DNA of 64,000 bases. Source: Diphasiastrum complanatum. Its lineage: Eukaryota > Streptophyta > Lycopodiopsida > Lycopodiales > Lycopodiaceae. A program made the translations under genes and the position numbers. How positions within the stretch are numbered: position 1 is the stretch's first letter; every line of letters begins with the position of its first letter. The notes under the pieces were generated by a model. That model saw only the letters and a list, made by a program, of their open reading frames with translations, searched no databases and was not told the origin of the DNA. Shown in pieces: positions 36,592-51,000 of this stretch. Location of the stretch: positions 64,944,797 to 65,008,796 of the forward strand of contig CM055092.1 in NCBI GenBank assembly GCA_029204225.1, in the 5' to 3' direction.

Positions 36592-36957
36592 CTTGTCATT
36601 TTCAAGCCCCCCTCCCTCTCATTTTTTTTTTGAATTTGTTTTTCAAAATGGGGGCCCAAAGAAATATTGGGCCCCCTTTTTTCTCATTCTTGAGTTTAAA
36701 AATAGACTATTTGAAGTGCTTGAAAAAATAGTAACTGTACCATTGCAATACTATCATTGATGTGAGTTGAGGAGGTACAGTTAGAGGAGGGTTAGTAGGT
36801 GAGTTAGAATTTAAAGATCCAATCTACACCATTGGATGTGCCATGTCATATGGACCATTCCATCTCAATTGTCACACTCTTATTGGTACACATGTCGTCA
36901 TTAACACTAATTATAATTAGTGAGAGGCCCTTTTTGAGTCCAAAAAGGGCCCTAATG
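35941..36957. mobile_element. 1-kb foldback element with long inverted arms
   Basis: The terminal repeats at about 35941-35974 and 36923-36956 are near-perfect inverted copies (ATTAGGGCCCTTTTT...). Each is itself a small palindrome (GGGCCCTTTTTG...CAAAAAGGGCC). Inner blocks are also mirrored: AATATTTCTTTGGGCCCCC (about 36220) with its reverse complement (about 36657), TCAAGTTGTGTACATAGT with ACTATGTACACAACTTGA, and a GC-rich core around 36350-36480. The arms fold on a centre near 36430. A TA on each side is compatible with a TA target duplication. There is no transposase, so it is non-autonomous; open frames across the G run are composition artefacts. Confidence 0.8.
36555..36591. repeat. 37-base homopolymeric G run
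   Basis: Uninterrupted G run inside the foldback element, opposite a shorter C run (about 36309-36321) in the other arm. Length accuracy in a raw assembly is doubtful for such a tract. Confidence 0.9.
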
Positions 36958-36959
36958 AA

Positions 36960-39688
36960 GGGGTGGTAGAAAAATGATCCAACCTCTTCGGATTAAAGGG
37001 GCCCAACCACTTGAATCAATTGCCTTTACTCAACTTTTGCTTACTAGTAAGAAGTATGTACACTGAGAGGGATCTTGAGCCATGAAAGACCCTAGTATGA
37101 GCATAGCTGTCTTTTTGTGTCTTATATGTTTGATATGTGGAATACCTTCCTCAAGAAGAGGAAAGGAGATCTTCACCACCATGTCTCTTATTGGGGGACC
37201 AACCATGTCAATCACCTTGACTCACAAAATTGGATGATGAAGATTGCATTATCCTAGCCATTAACTAATATTTAATCCGAAAATGTTTAGGATGTCAATC
37301 TTAGTGGTCATAATTTTGGTGTCTCGAAAATACTTGAATCTCATGGATAGTTTATGAAAATAATTAGAATTATTGGATGGAATATGAGGATTTGGAGTAT
37401 GCCTCTTGGATAGAACATCATGAAAATGGCGAGCAATTAAAAATTTCTCTATATTTGTAACTTCAAGAAGAATCTTCTAAAGCTCACAGATTACATTTGA
37501 ATGTGCTCATTCTTTTGTATATTATGATTAGATTGCCCCATTGTCTTGCCTCTACTAGAGTTGCACTAATATACCTCGCATGTCCTCTCATCATGCCACT
37601 ATTGAAGTTGTCATGATATGCTTCATAGTGAACCTCATCTAGTTGTGATGGATTGTGGTTGTAAAGAGTTTTTTAGGCTTCATATGTTATTTCATTTTTT
37701 TATTATGATGTTTTTTTAAAAAACTCATAAATTATCTTGGTCATGATTTTTGCAAAATACATTTTTTTGTATGATTGTTTCCAAATAATTTGGGAAATGA
37801 CTCATAAAAAAACATGATTCTATACTAAATTAGGTGATCTAAATGATATACCTGAAAATTTTTACCTTTTTGTGAATAATCATTTAAATCTCAACTTGTC
37901 TACTTGGAGGCCAATAGTAACTTGAGTACAAGGTCTCATTTTCTATGCTAGATACATTCAAATCCATGTATTTGAAGTCTACAGAGACATGCATCTTATC
38001 TATTACTAGTTTGTAGTATAGATACAATATTTACCCTTGAAACTTGTCAAGATTGTATCTACACCTCACATCTTGATCAAGGGCTCACAATAGAAAGGTC
38101 AGATGAATGAAAGGCTAAGATAGACTCAGCCTCTAAGTGTAAGTACTCTTCACTATATTTGAGCCTCTTTTATGCATACTTATCATACATTGAGTAGTGA
38201 ATATTGGACCTTTTGGAAGCAAGCTTGTAAGTAGTGAAGACATTGGCAATCTGCTTATTTGCCTGCATAGTTAGATAGTAGAAACCACTGAGACTTATTT
38301 ATTGGGGTGATTCGAGGATGCCATGGCCTAATACAAGTGTTGGAAGTTCATATCCCGTACTCTTCATGTTTGATATTCCGTTGATGTGATGTTTATGTAT
38401 TTTGATCTCTCTTGCTTAGACAAAATATTGCTCTTGCCTAACATTGTCAGGTTTGGGAGTCCAAGTTGCTTACGTTAAGTGCAATCATTTCGGTCATATA
38501 TCCTTAAGTTAATCTTTGACAAGTTTTTCACATGATATCAAAGCTCTATTCATCTTTGAATCAAGTTAGGAGGGCGCTACTAATCCAGTAGCCATTTTGT
38601 GAAGTCTGGTGAAGCTAGTCATCAAGAATCACTGTAAGGCATATTGTTCAAGTTGGAAACACATGAATCATCTTCTTCTTTATAAGGAAATCTACTCTTT
38701 AGAATTAGAAATAGGTTTCGAATCATTCATACATTCATTTCTAAATTTTCATTTGAGGTATGGAACTTGGCTTTCTACTAGATTTCATTTTTTGAACTAG
38801 TCTTAACGTTGTTAAAATTTATTGATATTAAACATCAAGATTAGGTATAATATATTGTGTATAGGTTTGGATCAAATGAATCCATTAGGAATTTCAAGAA
38901 TGATTTTAAGCAATGATTTAGATCTTGTATCAAGTTATCAAGGTCTAGACAAGTTTGATGTACATCTTCATGATTAGTCCTTAAAGTTTTTTTCTTGAAT
39001 ATCACTTTCTTTGTGTGCAAGTAGAGTTAGATTGCCATCCTCAAGGTGCAGAAAGATATCATAGATCACATTCAATGCACACTAATGTTACATAAGTTCA
39101 AATACTATGAAAGCCTTTGTCAATACAAGTAAGTGCCTTGTGATACTATTTATTTAGCTATCATTAGCCAATAGCCCTTGTAACTCAATACTTCAGCATT
39201 TAAAAAAGAACAATTTATTGCATCATTTCTTTCACTGTATCACTTGTGTAGAGCTAGCATTCTTACATCTAGAATATCCAAGAGGTTGAAGTTTTCAAAT
39301 CTGCAATTACAAAAAATTTATGTGATTACATTATGATGGATGCATTTCTCTTTTTGTAGTGTGCAATATATTATGTGTCTTTACATTTGGCTATCCCTTA
39401 TATTGTCCATTATGACTGTGTTGCACTATTTTAAACCACAAGAGAGCTTCATATCAAAAGTGAAACCTAAACGTATAGGTATTCTAACACTTGGAAGTTT
39501 TAATTCGAGATTGAGAAAAGATGAAAATTATCTTCTCTAAAGCACAAACTATAGTAAGAAACTTGATTATCTAAAACTAGAATTGGAGGCAATATGGCTG
39601 AAATACAATAAGTTCAATAACTGAATATGAGAATTGGATGTTCTTAACAATAATTTTCTATTTCATCTTTGATGCTCACTGGATGTTA
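36960..39688. other. No gene recognised; left flank of the 5.3-kb tandem repeat
   Basis: From 37479 on, this sequence is repeated with an offset of about 5.33 kb (from 42810). It lies downstream of desaturase copy 2. The short open frames at 38609-38800 and 43911-44102 are conserved between the copies only because the DNA is, with no coding evidence. Confidence 0.4.
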
Positions 39689-42540
39689 TCAACTAGCTAA
39701 TCTGAGATCCATACCCTTCAATCCAACATGTTTTAAGTGTGTAAAATGGTCTTTGACTCCCGCAAAAAACTACAAGGGAGAACCGAATTGAAGGTCATAG
39801 GTAGTTGTTCAAATTGCAAGACACAAGAAACATAGTTGAACTTAATAGTTGATTTAAAGTTGTACATGTAAACGAATCAATTGAAGCATGAAAAATCATA
39901 CACTTATACACAATTCAATGATTGAGGAATAGTTGTTAGCATTAAAACCACAATGTCATACTGAAGCATGACGTTTGTATGGAATATTGAACTCTTTGCA
40001 AGTGGCCTCCACAATGGGTTGAATACTTGGGTAGTGCATGTGACACACTCCTGGAAATAGGTGATGTTCAATCTGCATAAAAAATGCGAAACTTATTATC
40101 ATACTTTTGTATAGTTTCATGCTAAAACTTGCAAACATCATATGCATTCACATGCTAAAAGAAACTAGCATCTCCTTTATGTAATTATAGACCCATAAGT
40201 TCTTTAAGCTCTTATTTTAATCAAATTCTTCTTTGAAAGTGCTAATATATACATAATCTTCTAGCTAGATCAAGATGTACATAGATTTGTAGTTTTGTAA
40301 AGATAGTTGAAGAAAGACTACGTCAAAATCAACTTGATTTCAACCAATGAGGCAAGTCAAATATAAATGATGCAAATCTTTATCCTAAGCTTACAGGTGA
40401 GTTTGTATAGATGCTTCTATGTATTAGTATATAAATGTATGCATATATAGAATATGCAAATGCCAAATTTTTCATAACAGGCCTTAAGCCTAAGACAAGT
40501 GTAGGTCCTAGATATTTTCAAAAAAGACATACAAGCTTGTATGGAAAGCTATAAGCCACATCTCAAATAATGTGAACAATCTATCTTTTGGACAAGTGCC
40601 AATCTCAAGGTTCACTTTGTCAAAATAACATATGCTGTAATTCATACTTCTCACATGCCACCTTAATCATTATGTTTTGATGAGTATGTTAAATTCAAGT
40701 CAACTCTCCAAATTTGTACCTTTCATGGGCCAAAACCATTTTTTCATAAAAGAACATAAATACTTTTAATGCTCCAACTTTTTAATATCGCATAACACAA
40801 AACTGGCACAAGTGATATCAAAGATCCAAAACTTACTTGGTAAATAAGTCCTCCGGATAGATGCAACCACAAGGTCGAACCTGTGTTGTAGTTTGTTGAG
40901 GCACATACCTAGAAAACAATAATATTGTGCATTGTTATGAGAGAAATGATGAGTCATTGAGAAAGAATGTGGTTTCTTTCCATACTTTATTTACAAATTG
41001 CAAGCAATTTTCAAATTGAAAATTGTATAAACATTTGCTTTCCAATGAGGCATGTGATCAATATACATTTTAGAGAACAAAGAGCTATACAAACTAAATA
41101 AATAGTCAATCATTGTGATCCTATGCATTTTTTCTAATTTTTAAATAATAATACAATATAAAAGGAGATATGAGTTTTTTCTATAATCAAGATGAAAATA
41201 ATGTATGAATTTTTTTTTCGCCTTGTGGAACCATTTTGTAGCTTTTCAACACAACATATAAATCTTAACTATCTCACAAAGTCAAGCCTCTCTTAAAGTA
41301 GAGTTTTCATGTATGAATAAACTTGGATTTGACTTGAAATTTAAACTCTACGAAATTGTCCATTTTTCAAATTCTTAAAGTGAATATGTTGATTCACATT
41401 AAGTCAAAAATTGGTTCTTTCCATGTTTTGCATTTGTCAAATGTAAACACTACATCAACACTATCTAGGGATTTAAAATTCTATATAGTTTTAAATCTTT
41501 CTTAAAGACAAAATGTGAGCTTGATTTTGATTTATTCTATCATGAAGGGCTCTATATTATGTTCTTTGTTGCATATCTCTTCCCGATTAACATATCTACA
41601 ATATTTAGCATCTATGGCAATGATTTTGATTTTCTTTGTCTAGAGTATCAATAGTAATGAGTTGCACGTATGGGAACATTGTATGCTTGCATGGGCACAA
41701 GTAGAGGTAAAGCAAGGGCTATTTCATCTAGGAGAAACTTGCGATGAGATTCTATTGCTATGTTACTGCATCCTAGTCCCTGGCACAGGGGTGATGCTAT
41801 TGGAGATTGAGTCCGTAGCATCTGCCTGGTTGGGTGGTTTGGCTACACAGTCATTCCTTTGTGTGTGTCTTCTTAGCAGGATCTTGGAGTGCTTACTCCT
41901 TACAACTAATAGCCACAATTCACAACATATATTGATAATCTAACTTTGAGATTCTATTTCTAGATATTTGGTCTTAGGCAAAAAAATTCTAGGATACTTT
42001 TGTGGCTTTCAAAGTAGAGGAAGGTTGATATTAAATGATTGGAGCCACCATAGCTATTTTGATTTCAACTACCATGCATATGAAGATAATATGAAGAATC
42101 CATTTCAAATACAATGGAAAAAGAAAATATCTAATCAAAATCACTTACCTGTTGTCATTGATTTGACAAGACAAGCAGTCAAACATTAATATGTAAAAAA
42201 AAAGAAATTGATAAGATAATAATATTTGTTGTAGTTTCAGAATACTTGTTTTATTATGAGTAAAATTAAATAGACAACATAATAATGAAAGCGAATGACA
42301 TCAAGCAACTGTTATAATCAAAACATGGATCTTGCATCAAGCATTTGATTGTATTAAAGAGTGAATATTTTTCTATACAACCTGCATTGCTGCCCAACCA
42401 CAAGGCACAGTTGGAACTCATTTATTTAGATCAACCGTCAAGAAAGTTGCGGGTTCCACCACATGACTAATCTCAAATAATATTGCTAGTGTCCATCCAC
42501 ACACCAACTGCACCAAACAGGTAGTATTTGTTATATAGTT
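37479..42540. repeat. First unit of a 5.3-kb tandem duplication
   Basis: Matches 42810-47875 in the same orientation with few differences per line. Offset is about 5,331 at the left edge and 5,335 at the last shared desaturase exon. The right edge falls inside an intron of the desaturase, which is why copy 2 is truncated. Confidence 0.85.
39689..42507 (-). pseudogene. Front-end fatty-acid desaturase, copy 2 (5'-truncated)
   Basis: Only the last four exons remain: 42382-42507, 40837-40908, 39962-40072 (QIEHHLFPG, third His box) and 39689-39769 (C-terminus ending LRLAS). The cytochrome b5 domain and His boxes 1 and 2 are absent. The 42382 exon also has a GGA to TGA nonsense change at about 42417-42419. 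Upstream of it, from about 42537, the sequence leaves the gene and soon enters an inverted piece of desaturase 5' flank (about 42605-42800). The fragment cannot make an enzyme. The remaining exons keep their splice sites. Confidence 0.85.
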
Positions 42541-42604
42541 TGATGTTTTTTTTGTCATGAAAATTGTCGTCGGGGTGGTAGTACATAAGGGGGTTGTTGT
42601 CGCG

Positions 42605-42800
42605 TTGGAGATTAACGCAAGGCTTTCTTTCGTGGATCTATTGATATGCGTTGCACTCACAGCCTCCAGGAAATTAACTTGATTGGAGAATCCAACTCTT
42701 AACGGTTGATCTCTATCGGTGTTTTGGAGCTCCAGTAAGTCTCTCTACATACCAATATTCCTAGTGAGTTTAGCTACAATGACTAATCCTTATCAGCGCG
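42605..42800. repeat. Inverted fragment of desaturase 5' flank at the tandem junction
   Basis: The reverse complement matches 53801-53995, upstream of copy 3, including GAGTGCAACGCATATCAATA, a stretch partly missing from unit 1 (14100-14240). It sits between the broken intron of copy 2 and the start of the next tandem unit at 42810. Confidence 0.8.
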
Positions 42801-45011
42801 TTTGAATGTAAAGCTCACAGATTACATTTGAATGTGCTCATTCTTTTGTATATTATGATTAGATTGCCCCATTGTCTTGCCTCTACTAGAGTTGCACTAA
42901 TATACCTCGCATGACCTCTCATCATGCCACTATTGAAGTTGTCATGATATGCTTCATAGTGAACCTCATCTAGTTGTGATGGATTGTGGTTGTAAAGAGT
43001 TTTTTAGGCTTCATATGTTATTTCATTTTTTTATTATGATGTTTTTTTAAAAAACTCATAAATTATCTTGGTCATGATTTTTGCAAAATACATTTTTTTG
43101 TATGATTGTTTCCAAATAATTTGGGAAATGACTCATAAAAAAACATGATTCTATACTAAATTAGGTGATCTAAATGATATACCTGAAAATTTTTACCTTT
43201 TTGTGAATAATCATTTAAATCTCAACTTGTCTACTTGGAGGCCAATAGTAACTTGAGTACAAGGTCTCATTTTCTATGCTAGATACATTCAAATCCATGT
43301 ATTTGAAGTCTACAGAGACATGCATCTTATCTATTACTAGTTTGTAGTATAGATACAATATTTACCCTTGAAACTTGTCAAGATTGTATCTACACCTCAC
43401 ATCTTGATCAAGGGCTCATATTAGAAAGGTCAGATGAATGAAAGGCTAAGATAGACTCAGCCTCTAAGTGTCAGTACTCTTCACTATATTTGAGCCTCTT
43501 TTATGCATACTTATCATACACTGAGTAGTGAATATTGGAGCTTTTGGAAGCAAGCTTGTAAGTAGTGTAGACATTGGCAATGTGCTTATTTGCCTGCATA
43601 GTTGATAGTAGAAACCATTGAGACTTATTTATTGGGGTTATTTGAGGATGCCATGCCATACTCTTCATATTTGATATTCCATTGATGTGATGTTTATGTA
43701 TTTTGATCTCTCTTCCTTAGACTAAATACTGCTATTGCCTAACATTGTCAAGTTTGGGAGTCCAAGGTGCTTATGTTAAGTGCAATCATTTTGGTCATAG
43801 ATCCTTAAGTTAATCTTTGACAAGTTTTTCACATGATATCAAAGCTCTATTCATCTTTGAATCAAGTTAGGAGGGTGCTACTAGGGCCAGTAGCCATTTT
43901 GTGAAGTCTGGTGAAGCTAGTCATCAAGAATCATTGTAAGACATATTGTTCAAGTTGGAAACACATGAAGCATCTTCTTCTTTATAAGGAAATCTACTCT
44001 TTAGAATCAAAAATAGGTTTCGAATCATTCATACATTCATTTCTAAATTTTCATTTGAGGTATGGAACTTGGCTTTCTACTAGATTTCATTTTTTGAACT
44101 AGTCTTAACGTTGTTAAAATTTATTGATATAAATCATCAAGATTAGGTATAATATATTGTGTATAGGTTTGGATCAACTGAATCCATTAGGAATTTTAAG
44201 AATGATTTCAAGCAGTGATTTAGATCTTGTATCAAGTTATCAACTTCTAGACAAGTTTGATGTACATCTTCATGATTAGTCCTTAAAGTTTTTTTTCTTG
44301 AATATGACTTTCTTTGTGTGCAAGTAGAGTTAGATTTCCATCCTCAAGGTGTAGAAAGATATCATAGATCACATTCAATGCACACTAATGTTACATAAGT
44401 TCAAATACTATGAAGGCCTTTGTCAATACAAGTAAGTGCCTTGTGATACTATTTATTTAGCTATCATTAGCCAATAGTCCTTGTAACTCAATACTTCAGC
44501 ATTTAAAAAAGAACAATTTATTGCATCATGTCTTTCACTGTATCACTTGTGTAGAACTAGCATTCTTACATCTAGAATATCCAAGAGGTTGAAGTTTTCA
44601 AATCTGCAATTAAAAAAAATTCACAGTTAGTACAAAAAATTTATGTGATTACATTATGATGGATGCATTTCTCTTTTTGTAGTGTGCAATATATTATGTG
44701 TCTTTACATTTGGATATCCCTTATATTGTCCGTTATGACTGTGTTGCACTATTTTAAACCACAAGAGAGCTTCATATCAAAAGTAAAATCTAAACGTATA
44801 GGTATTCTAACACTTGGAAGTTTTAATTCGAGATTGAGAAAAAATGAAAATTATCTTCTCTAAAGCACAAACTATAGTAAGAAATTTGATTATCTAAAAC
44901 TAGAATTGGAGGCAATATGGCTGAAATACAATAAGTTCAGTAATTGAATATGAGAATTGGATGTTCTTACCATTAATTTTCTATTTCATCTTTGATGCTT
45001 AAAGGATGTTA

Positions 45012-48000
45012 TCAACCAGCTAATCTGAGATCCATATCCTTCAATCCAACTTGTTTCAAGTGTGTAAAATGGCCTTTCACTCCCGCAAAAAACTACAAGG
45101 GAGAACCGAATTGAAGGTCATAGGTAGTTGTTCAAATTGCAAGACACAAGAAACATAGTTGAACTTAATAGTTGATTTAAAGTTGTACATGTAAACGAAT
45201 AAATTGAAGCATGAAAAATCATACACTTATACACAATTCAATGATTGAGGAATAATTGTTAGCATTAAAACCACAATGTCATACTGAAGCATGACGTTTG
45301 TATGGAATATTGAACTCTTTGCAAGTGGCCTCCACAATGGGTTGAATACTTGGGTAGTGCATGTGACACACTCCTGGAAATAGGTGATGTTCAATCTGCA
45401 TAAAAAATGCGAAACTTATTATCATACTTTTGTATAGTTTCATGCTAAAACTTTCAAACATCAGATGCATTCACATGCTAAAAAAAACTAGCATCTCCTT
45501 CATGTAATTATAGACCCATAAGTTCTCTAAGCTCTTATTTTAATCAAATTCTTCTTTGAAAATGCTAATAAATATATAATCTTCTAGCTAGATCAAGATG
45601 TACATAGATTTGTAGTTTTGTAAAGATAGTTGAAGAAAGACTACTTCAGAATGAACTTGATTTCAACCAACAAGGCAAGTCGAATATAAATGATGCAAAT
45701 CTTTATCCTAAGGTTAAAGATGAGTTTGTATAGATGCTTCTATGTATTAGTATATAAATGTATGCATATATAGAATATGCAAATGCCAACTTGTTCATAA
45801 CAGGCCTTAAGCCTAAGACAAGTGTAGGCCCTAGATATTTTCAAAAAAGACATACAAGCTTGTATGAAAAGCTATAAGCCACATGTCAAAGAATGTGAAC
45901 AATCTATCTTTTGGACAAGTGCCAATCTCAAGGTTCACTTTGTCAAAATAACATATGCTGTAATTCATACTTCTCACATGCCACCTTAATCATTATGTTT
46001 TGATGAGTATGTTGAATTCAAGTCAACTCTCCAAATTTGTACCTTTCATGGGTCAAAACCATTTTTTCATAAAAGAACTTAAATACTTTCAATGCTCCAA
46101 CTTTCTAATATCGCATAACACAAAAACGGCAGAAGTGATATCAAAGATCCAAAACTTACTTGGTAAATAAGTCCTCCGGATAGATGCAACCACAAGGTCG
46201 AACCTGTGTTGTAGTTTGTTGAGGCACATACCTAGAAAACAATAATATTGTGCATTGTTATGAGAGAAATGATGAGTCATTGAGAAAGAATGTGGTTTCT
46301 TTTCATACTTTATTTACAAATTGCAAGCAATTTTCACATTGAAAATTGTATAAAACATTTGCTTTCCAATGAGGCATGTGATCAATATACATTTTAGAGA
46401 ACAAAGAGTTATACAAACTAAATGAATAGTCAATCATTGTGATCCTATGCATTTTTTCTACTTTTTAAATAATAATACAATATAAAAGGAGATATGAGTT
46501 TTTTCTATAATGAAGTTGAAAATAATGTATGAAATTTTTTTTCCCCTTGTGGAACCATTTTGTAGCTTTTCAACACAACATATAAATCTTAACTATCTCA
46601 CACAGTCAAGCCTCTCTTGAAGTAGAGTTTTCATGTATGAATAAACTTGGATTTGACTTGAAATTCAAACTCTACGAAATTGTCCATTTTTTAAATTCTT
46701 AAAGTAAAGATGTTGATTCACATTAAGTCGAAAATTGGTTCTTTCCATGTTTTGCATTTGCCAAATGTAAACACTACATCAACACTATCTAGGGATGGAA
46801 AATTCTATATAGTTTTAAATCTTTCTTAAAGACAAAATGTGAGCTTGATTTTGATTCATTCTATCATGAAGGGCTCTATATTATGTTCTTTGTTGCATAT
46901 TTCTTCCCGATTAACATATCTACAATATTTAGCATCTATGGCAATGATTTTGATTTTCTTTGTCTAGAGTATCAATAGTAATGAGTTGCACGTATGGGAA
47001 CATTGTATGCTTGCATGTGCACAAGTAGAGGTAAAGCAAGGGCTATTTCCTCTAGGAGAAACTTGCCCTGAGATTTTATTGCCAGGTTACTCTCTCTACA
47101 CTTGCATCCTAGTCCCTGGCATAGGGGTGATGCTATTGGAGATTAAGTCAGTAGCATCTGCCTGGTTGGGTGGTTTGGCTCCACAGTCATTCCTTTGTGT
47201 GTGTCTTCTTAGCAGGATCTTGGAGTGCTTACTCCTTACAATTAATAGCCACAATTCACAACATATATTGATAATCTAACTTTGAGATTCTATTTCTAGA
47301 TGTTTGGCCTTAGGCAAAAAAATTCTGGGATACTTTTGTGGCTTTCAAAGTAGAGGAAGGTTGATATTAAATGATTGGAGCCACCATATCTATTTTAATT
47401 TCAACTACCATGCATATGAAGATAATATGAAGAATCCATTTCAAATACAATGGAAAAAGAAAATATCTAATCAAAATCACTTACCTGTTGTCGTTGATTG
47501 AATAAGACAAGCAGTCAAACATTAATATGTAAAAAACAAAAATTGATAAGGTAATAATATTTGTTGTAGTTTCAGAAAACATGTTTTATTATGAGTAAAA
47601 TTAAATAGACAACATAATAATGAAAGCGAATGACATCAAGCAACTGTTATAATCCAAACATGGATCTTGCATCAAGCATTTGATTGTATTAAGGAGTGAA
47701 TGTTTTTCTATACAACCTGCATTGCTGCCCAACCATAAGGCACAGTTGGAACTCCTTTATTTAGATCAACCGTCAAGAAAGTTGCGGATTCCACCACATG
47801 ACTAATCTCAAATAATATCGCTAGTGTCCATCCACACACCAACTGCACCAAACAGGTAGTATTTGTTATATAGAAAGATGAACACACAAGTAGTCCTCTT
47901 GACAACAAATTCCACCAGTGTATTTCACTAAGCATATTCTAATTGGACTAAGAAACATGTGTATTCTGATTATCAACAAACCTGTGATAAGATATATAGC

Positions 48001-51000
48001 TTCACCATTGTGGAGATTTCGTAGTTGCTATAAAGAAATGGAAGGATGACAATGTAAACAACATAGGAGAGTTTTGATCCCCAAAAAACCAAAATTTCCA
48101 AAGGTGTCATTTTTGCGATAATGCCTCTGCATGAACAACCACACATTACACATAACAAAGAGCACGCATCAGTGTGACAATCCAAGAAATAAACTTTGTA
48201 TTTGGTACATATCATTTTCGCAATTTTAGCAAATGAGATGGAAATAAGTATATCAATTTGCATATTTCAAGACCTAGTGCAAATTAAGAGATATAATACT
48301 CACTGTCCAATTTTTCCTGTGATCAAGGCTTGAAAGTCATCGAACCAAATAGCCTTCAATGTCATTAGACCATAAAGTGGCCATAGGTATATGTGCTGCA
48401 ATGCACAAGTCACAATTAATTCACCTAGAATGTTGAAAGAGTGCTTGACTAACTTTTTAATGCTAAAAGGATTCATAAGGCCTTCATAGCTCGAATGATG
48501 GCATTGGTAACTATGTGGGCTATTATTGTAACGCTCAGGACAATAATCATTCTTGCTAGAGAAAAATCCCATGACTCACCTGATAGGCATGAAAAGAGTG
48601 TCTTGGTTGTTCTAAGTGCACCCTTCTGATATCAACGTCATTTGCTCCTATAAAGGTGTTCAACCTTATGAATCCATTCAATCGTATGTACTCACGATGA
48701 CACTTTGCATCATACATACTCGCATGAATATTGTGCTATTTAATACAATATCAATGCTACTTATTTGATTTGAAGATCAAAATTTATGTCAACAAGCTTC
48801 ATTCTAATATGGATTGAGAAAACATACTAATATCTGGGTCGAATTTGTTCACATTTGTATAAGCATGATGCGCAATAATGTGTTGTTGCCTCCATATATA
48901 GCTATCAAACAATAAAATCACAATGAGAAAACAAATTTTCTCAACTTAAAAGTGACTAGATAATTTTTATATTTTAAGTATCATGTAAAATTTACCTGCT
49001 AGCTCCAATTAAATCTGAAGATATTCCCATCAAATATGAGAACCAAGGCCATGTAGAATATGCTCCTGCAAAGAAGTTCACATTCGAGGTGCTACAAAGA
49101 TCAGCTTTTCTAATTTACAAATGTCTTTTGACATCTTAAAAGCTTCCAACTTTAGTCAATGACATGCTTGTAGTGTTCATTTAACAAATGGAATGCAACC
49201 ATCATAACCATGTAGTCATTTGCAAAGAAAACGGTAGATTCTGTAAAGGTTTTCTTTATATTAACTTGTTTTATGTTCTCCTAAGAGAGCCAAACATCTA
49301 AGTCTCTTATTGAATGTTCTTTACATGCACAAAATGAGCATTTTGGCTATGATATTTCTATACTTTATCAAATACACATATACATAGAAACTAGTAGTTG
49401 TAAAATGTATTCAACAGCAAGAAAATTGGACACTCACCATGGTTGCCGTCATGCATTATATTCATCGCGATATGAGCTGATATGTATCCAAATGCAATAG
49501 CATATATAGAAGAAATGATAGGATTTTGGACTTGGAAAAACATCAAATAGTAGAAGAACAAATACAATGCTAAGATCACAGCTGACTTGATAAACAAGTG
49601 TGAATGCACTCTTGGATTCACCTGCATCATTTCCAATTAAAAAATGATCATTAGACTTTTACATTTCATACAAACATGGCATAAAGATAAAATGCAGTGA
49701 AGGTCAAAAAAATTGAATTTATTGTGTAAAGTAGCACTAATGTTGAATACTTTTAGAGGCCCAATAAATTTATTATAATTGGAAGGATTTCTCGAAAAGA
49801 AGGAATTACTACTAAATTATAGCTTTTATATTGAGTGGTAAAGACAACAAATCTGATGTAGGAAATCTGTTGCAATGTGTAAGAAAATACATGAAAGTAC
49901 CTTGTTCCTATGAAAATAAGCCTCAACGCGCTCTTTCAATGCCAAATAAAAGGGTTCTTTCACAGTGTCCAAGTACTCCACATTGGTCATGCTTAAGTCC
50001 TCATCGCTGGCATCTATTTCACCAACACAGTACTGGTCCAACAATTTCCTGATAGTCGGTGGAAGATGTCAAGAACTTTAGGACATAAGCACAAAAGATC
50101 AGTGGACACAATCTATGACTTCATGTACTGTTGAACTCTTAGCTGCTTGCAGGTATTGCTAAAATGAAGACTTGCCAAACACACAAAAACATAGATCTCT
50201 GTTTCACATCCAACTTTCATACAAATCCATTTATGTTTGTTAGAAAATCTGACGTATCCTCCAACTATTCCCACAACACCTTCCTAATATATAGATATAT
50301 ACTTTGTTTCTGCTTCCTTGGAAGGAAAAAAATTTCTTCGCCTAAGTCTAATCTTCAATTGCTTTGCTTGACCTCAAAGTTCCCAAATTAGATAGTTATT
50401 CAAATAGGAGTAAGCGATATTCCGCAAATAAACACATGGCGTTTTTTGAATCAGTACCCAGAAGTTTGTCTGTTCTTCCTTGTCTCTCTTTGTGATTCTA
50501 CAAAGGTGCTGTGCCAAAATTGCTCATTGTCTGAATTCTTTTCTTAACAACATCTAGACGAGTTCGTTCCAATTGATGCCAGATAAGGTAATTCCCATAA
50601 GTCTAGAACATAAAAAAAAACTTATTGTGTTGGAACGTTGCAATCCTTGAGCATTCATCTTAAGCAACTAAGAGGTTTGTATGTAGTATAACTCGGTACG
50701 TAATTGCCTACAAACTATGTCTTCAGGACAACTAGACCCCACCCTATAGAAACATTTGATGCCATCTGGAGAAATGTCGGGAATGTGCTCTCGAAATTGA
50801 AGAGAATAATTTGGTTGAAGTTAGTGCTCATATGCAGGAATTCGATTAAATTTAGCTGAAGGTAATGCCCCCGCAACACGGACCAACTAGATGATGTCAA
50901 TGGTGCTGCAATACTAGGATAGCACGGCACACACAGTAGGAGTCGAACTTGAAGCATTCCCAATTTTGACAAACTAGCAAAGGCCATCTGCTGACGCGAG

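Noticed and set aside
36363-36760. Poly-Pro / poly-Gly open frames
   Set aside because: Produced by the 37-base G run and GC-rich core of the foldback element.
38609-38800. 63-codon frame conserved at 43911-44102
   Set aside because: Conserved only because it lies in the 5.3-kb tandem duplication; no family match and no coding signature.
45279-45281. TGA as the end of desaturase copy 3
   Set aside because: A donor site at 45283-45284 comes just before it, and a family-typical C-terminal exon follows in frame at 45012-45092; the stop is intronic.
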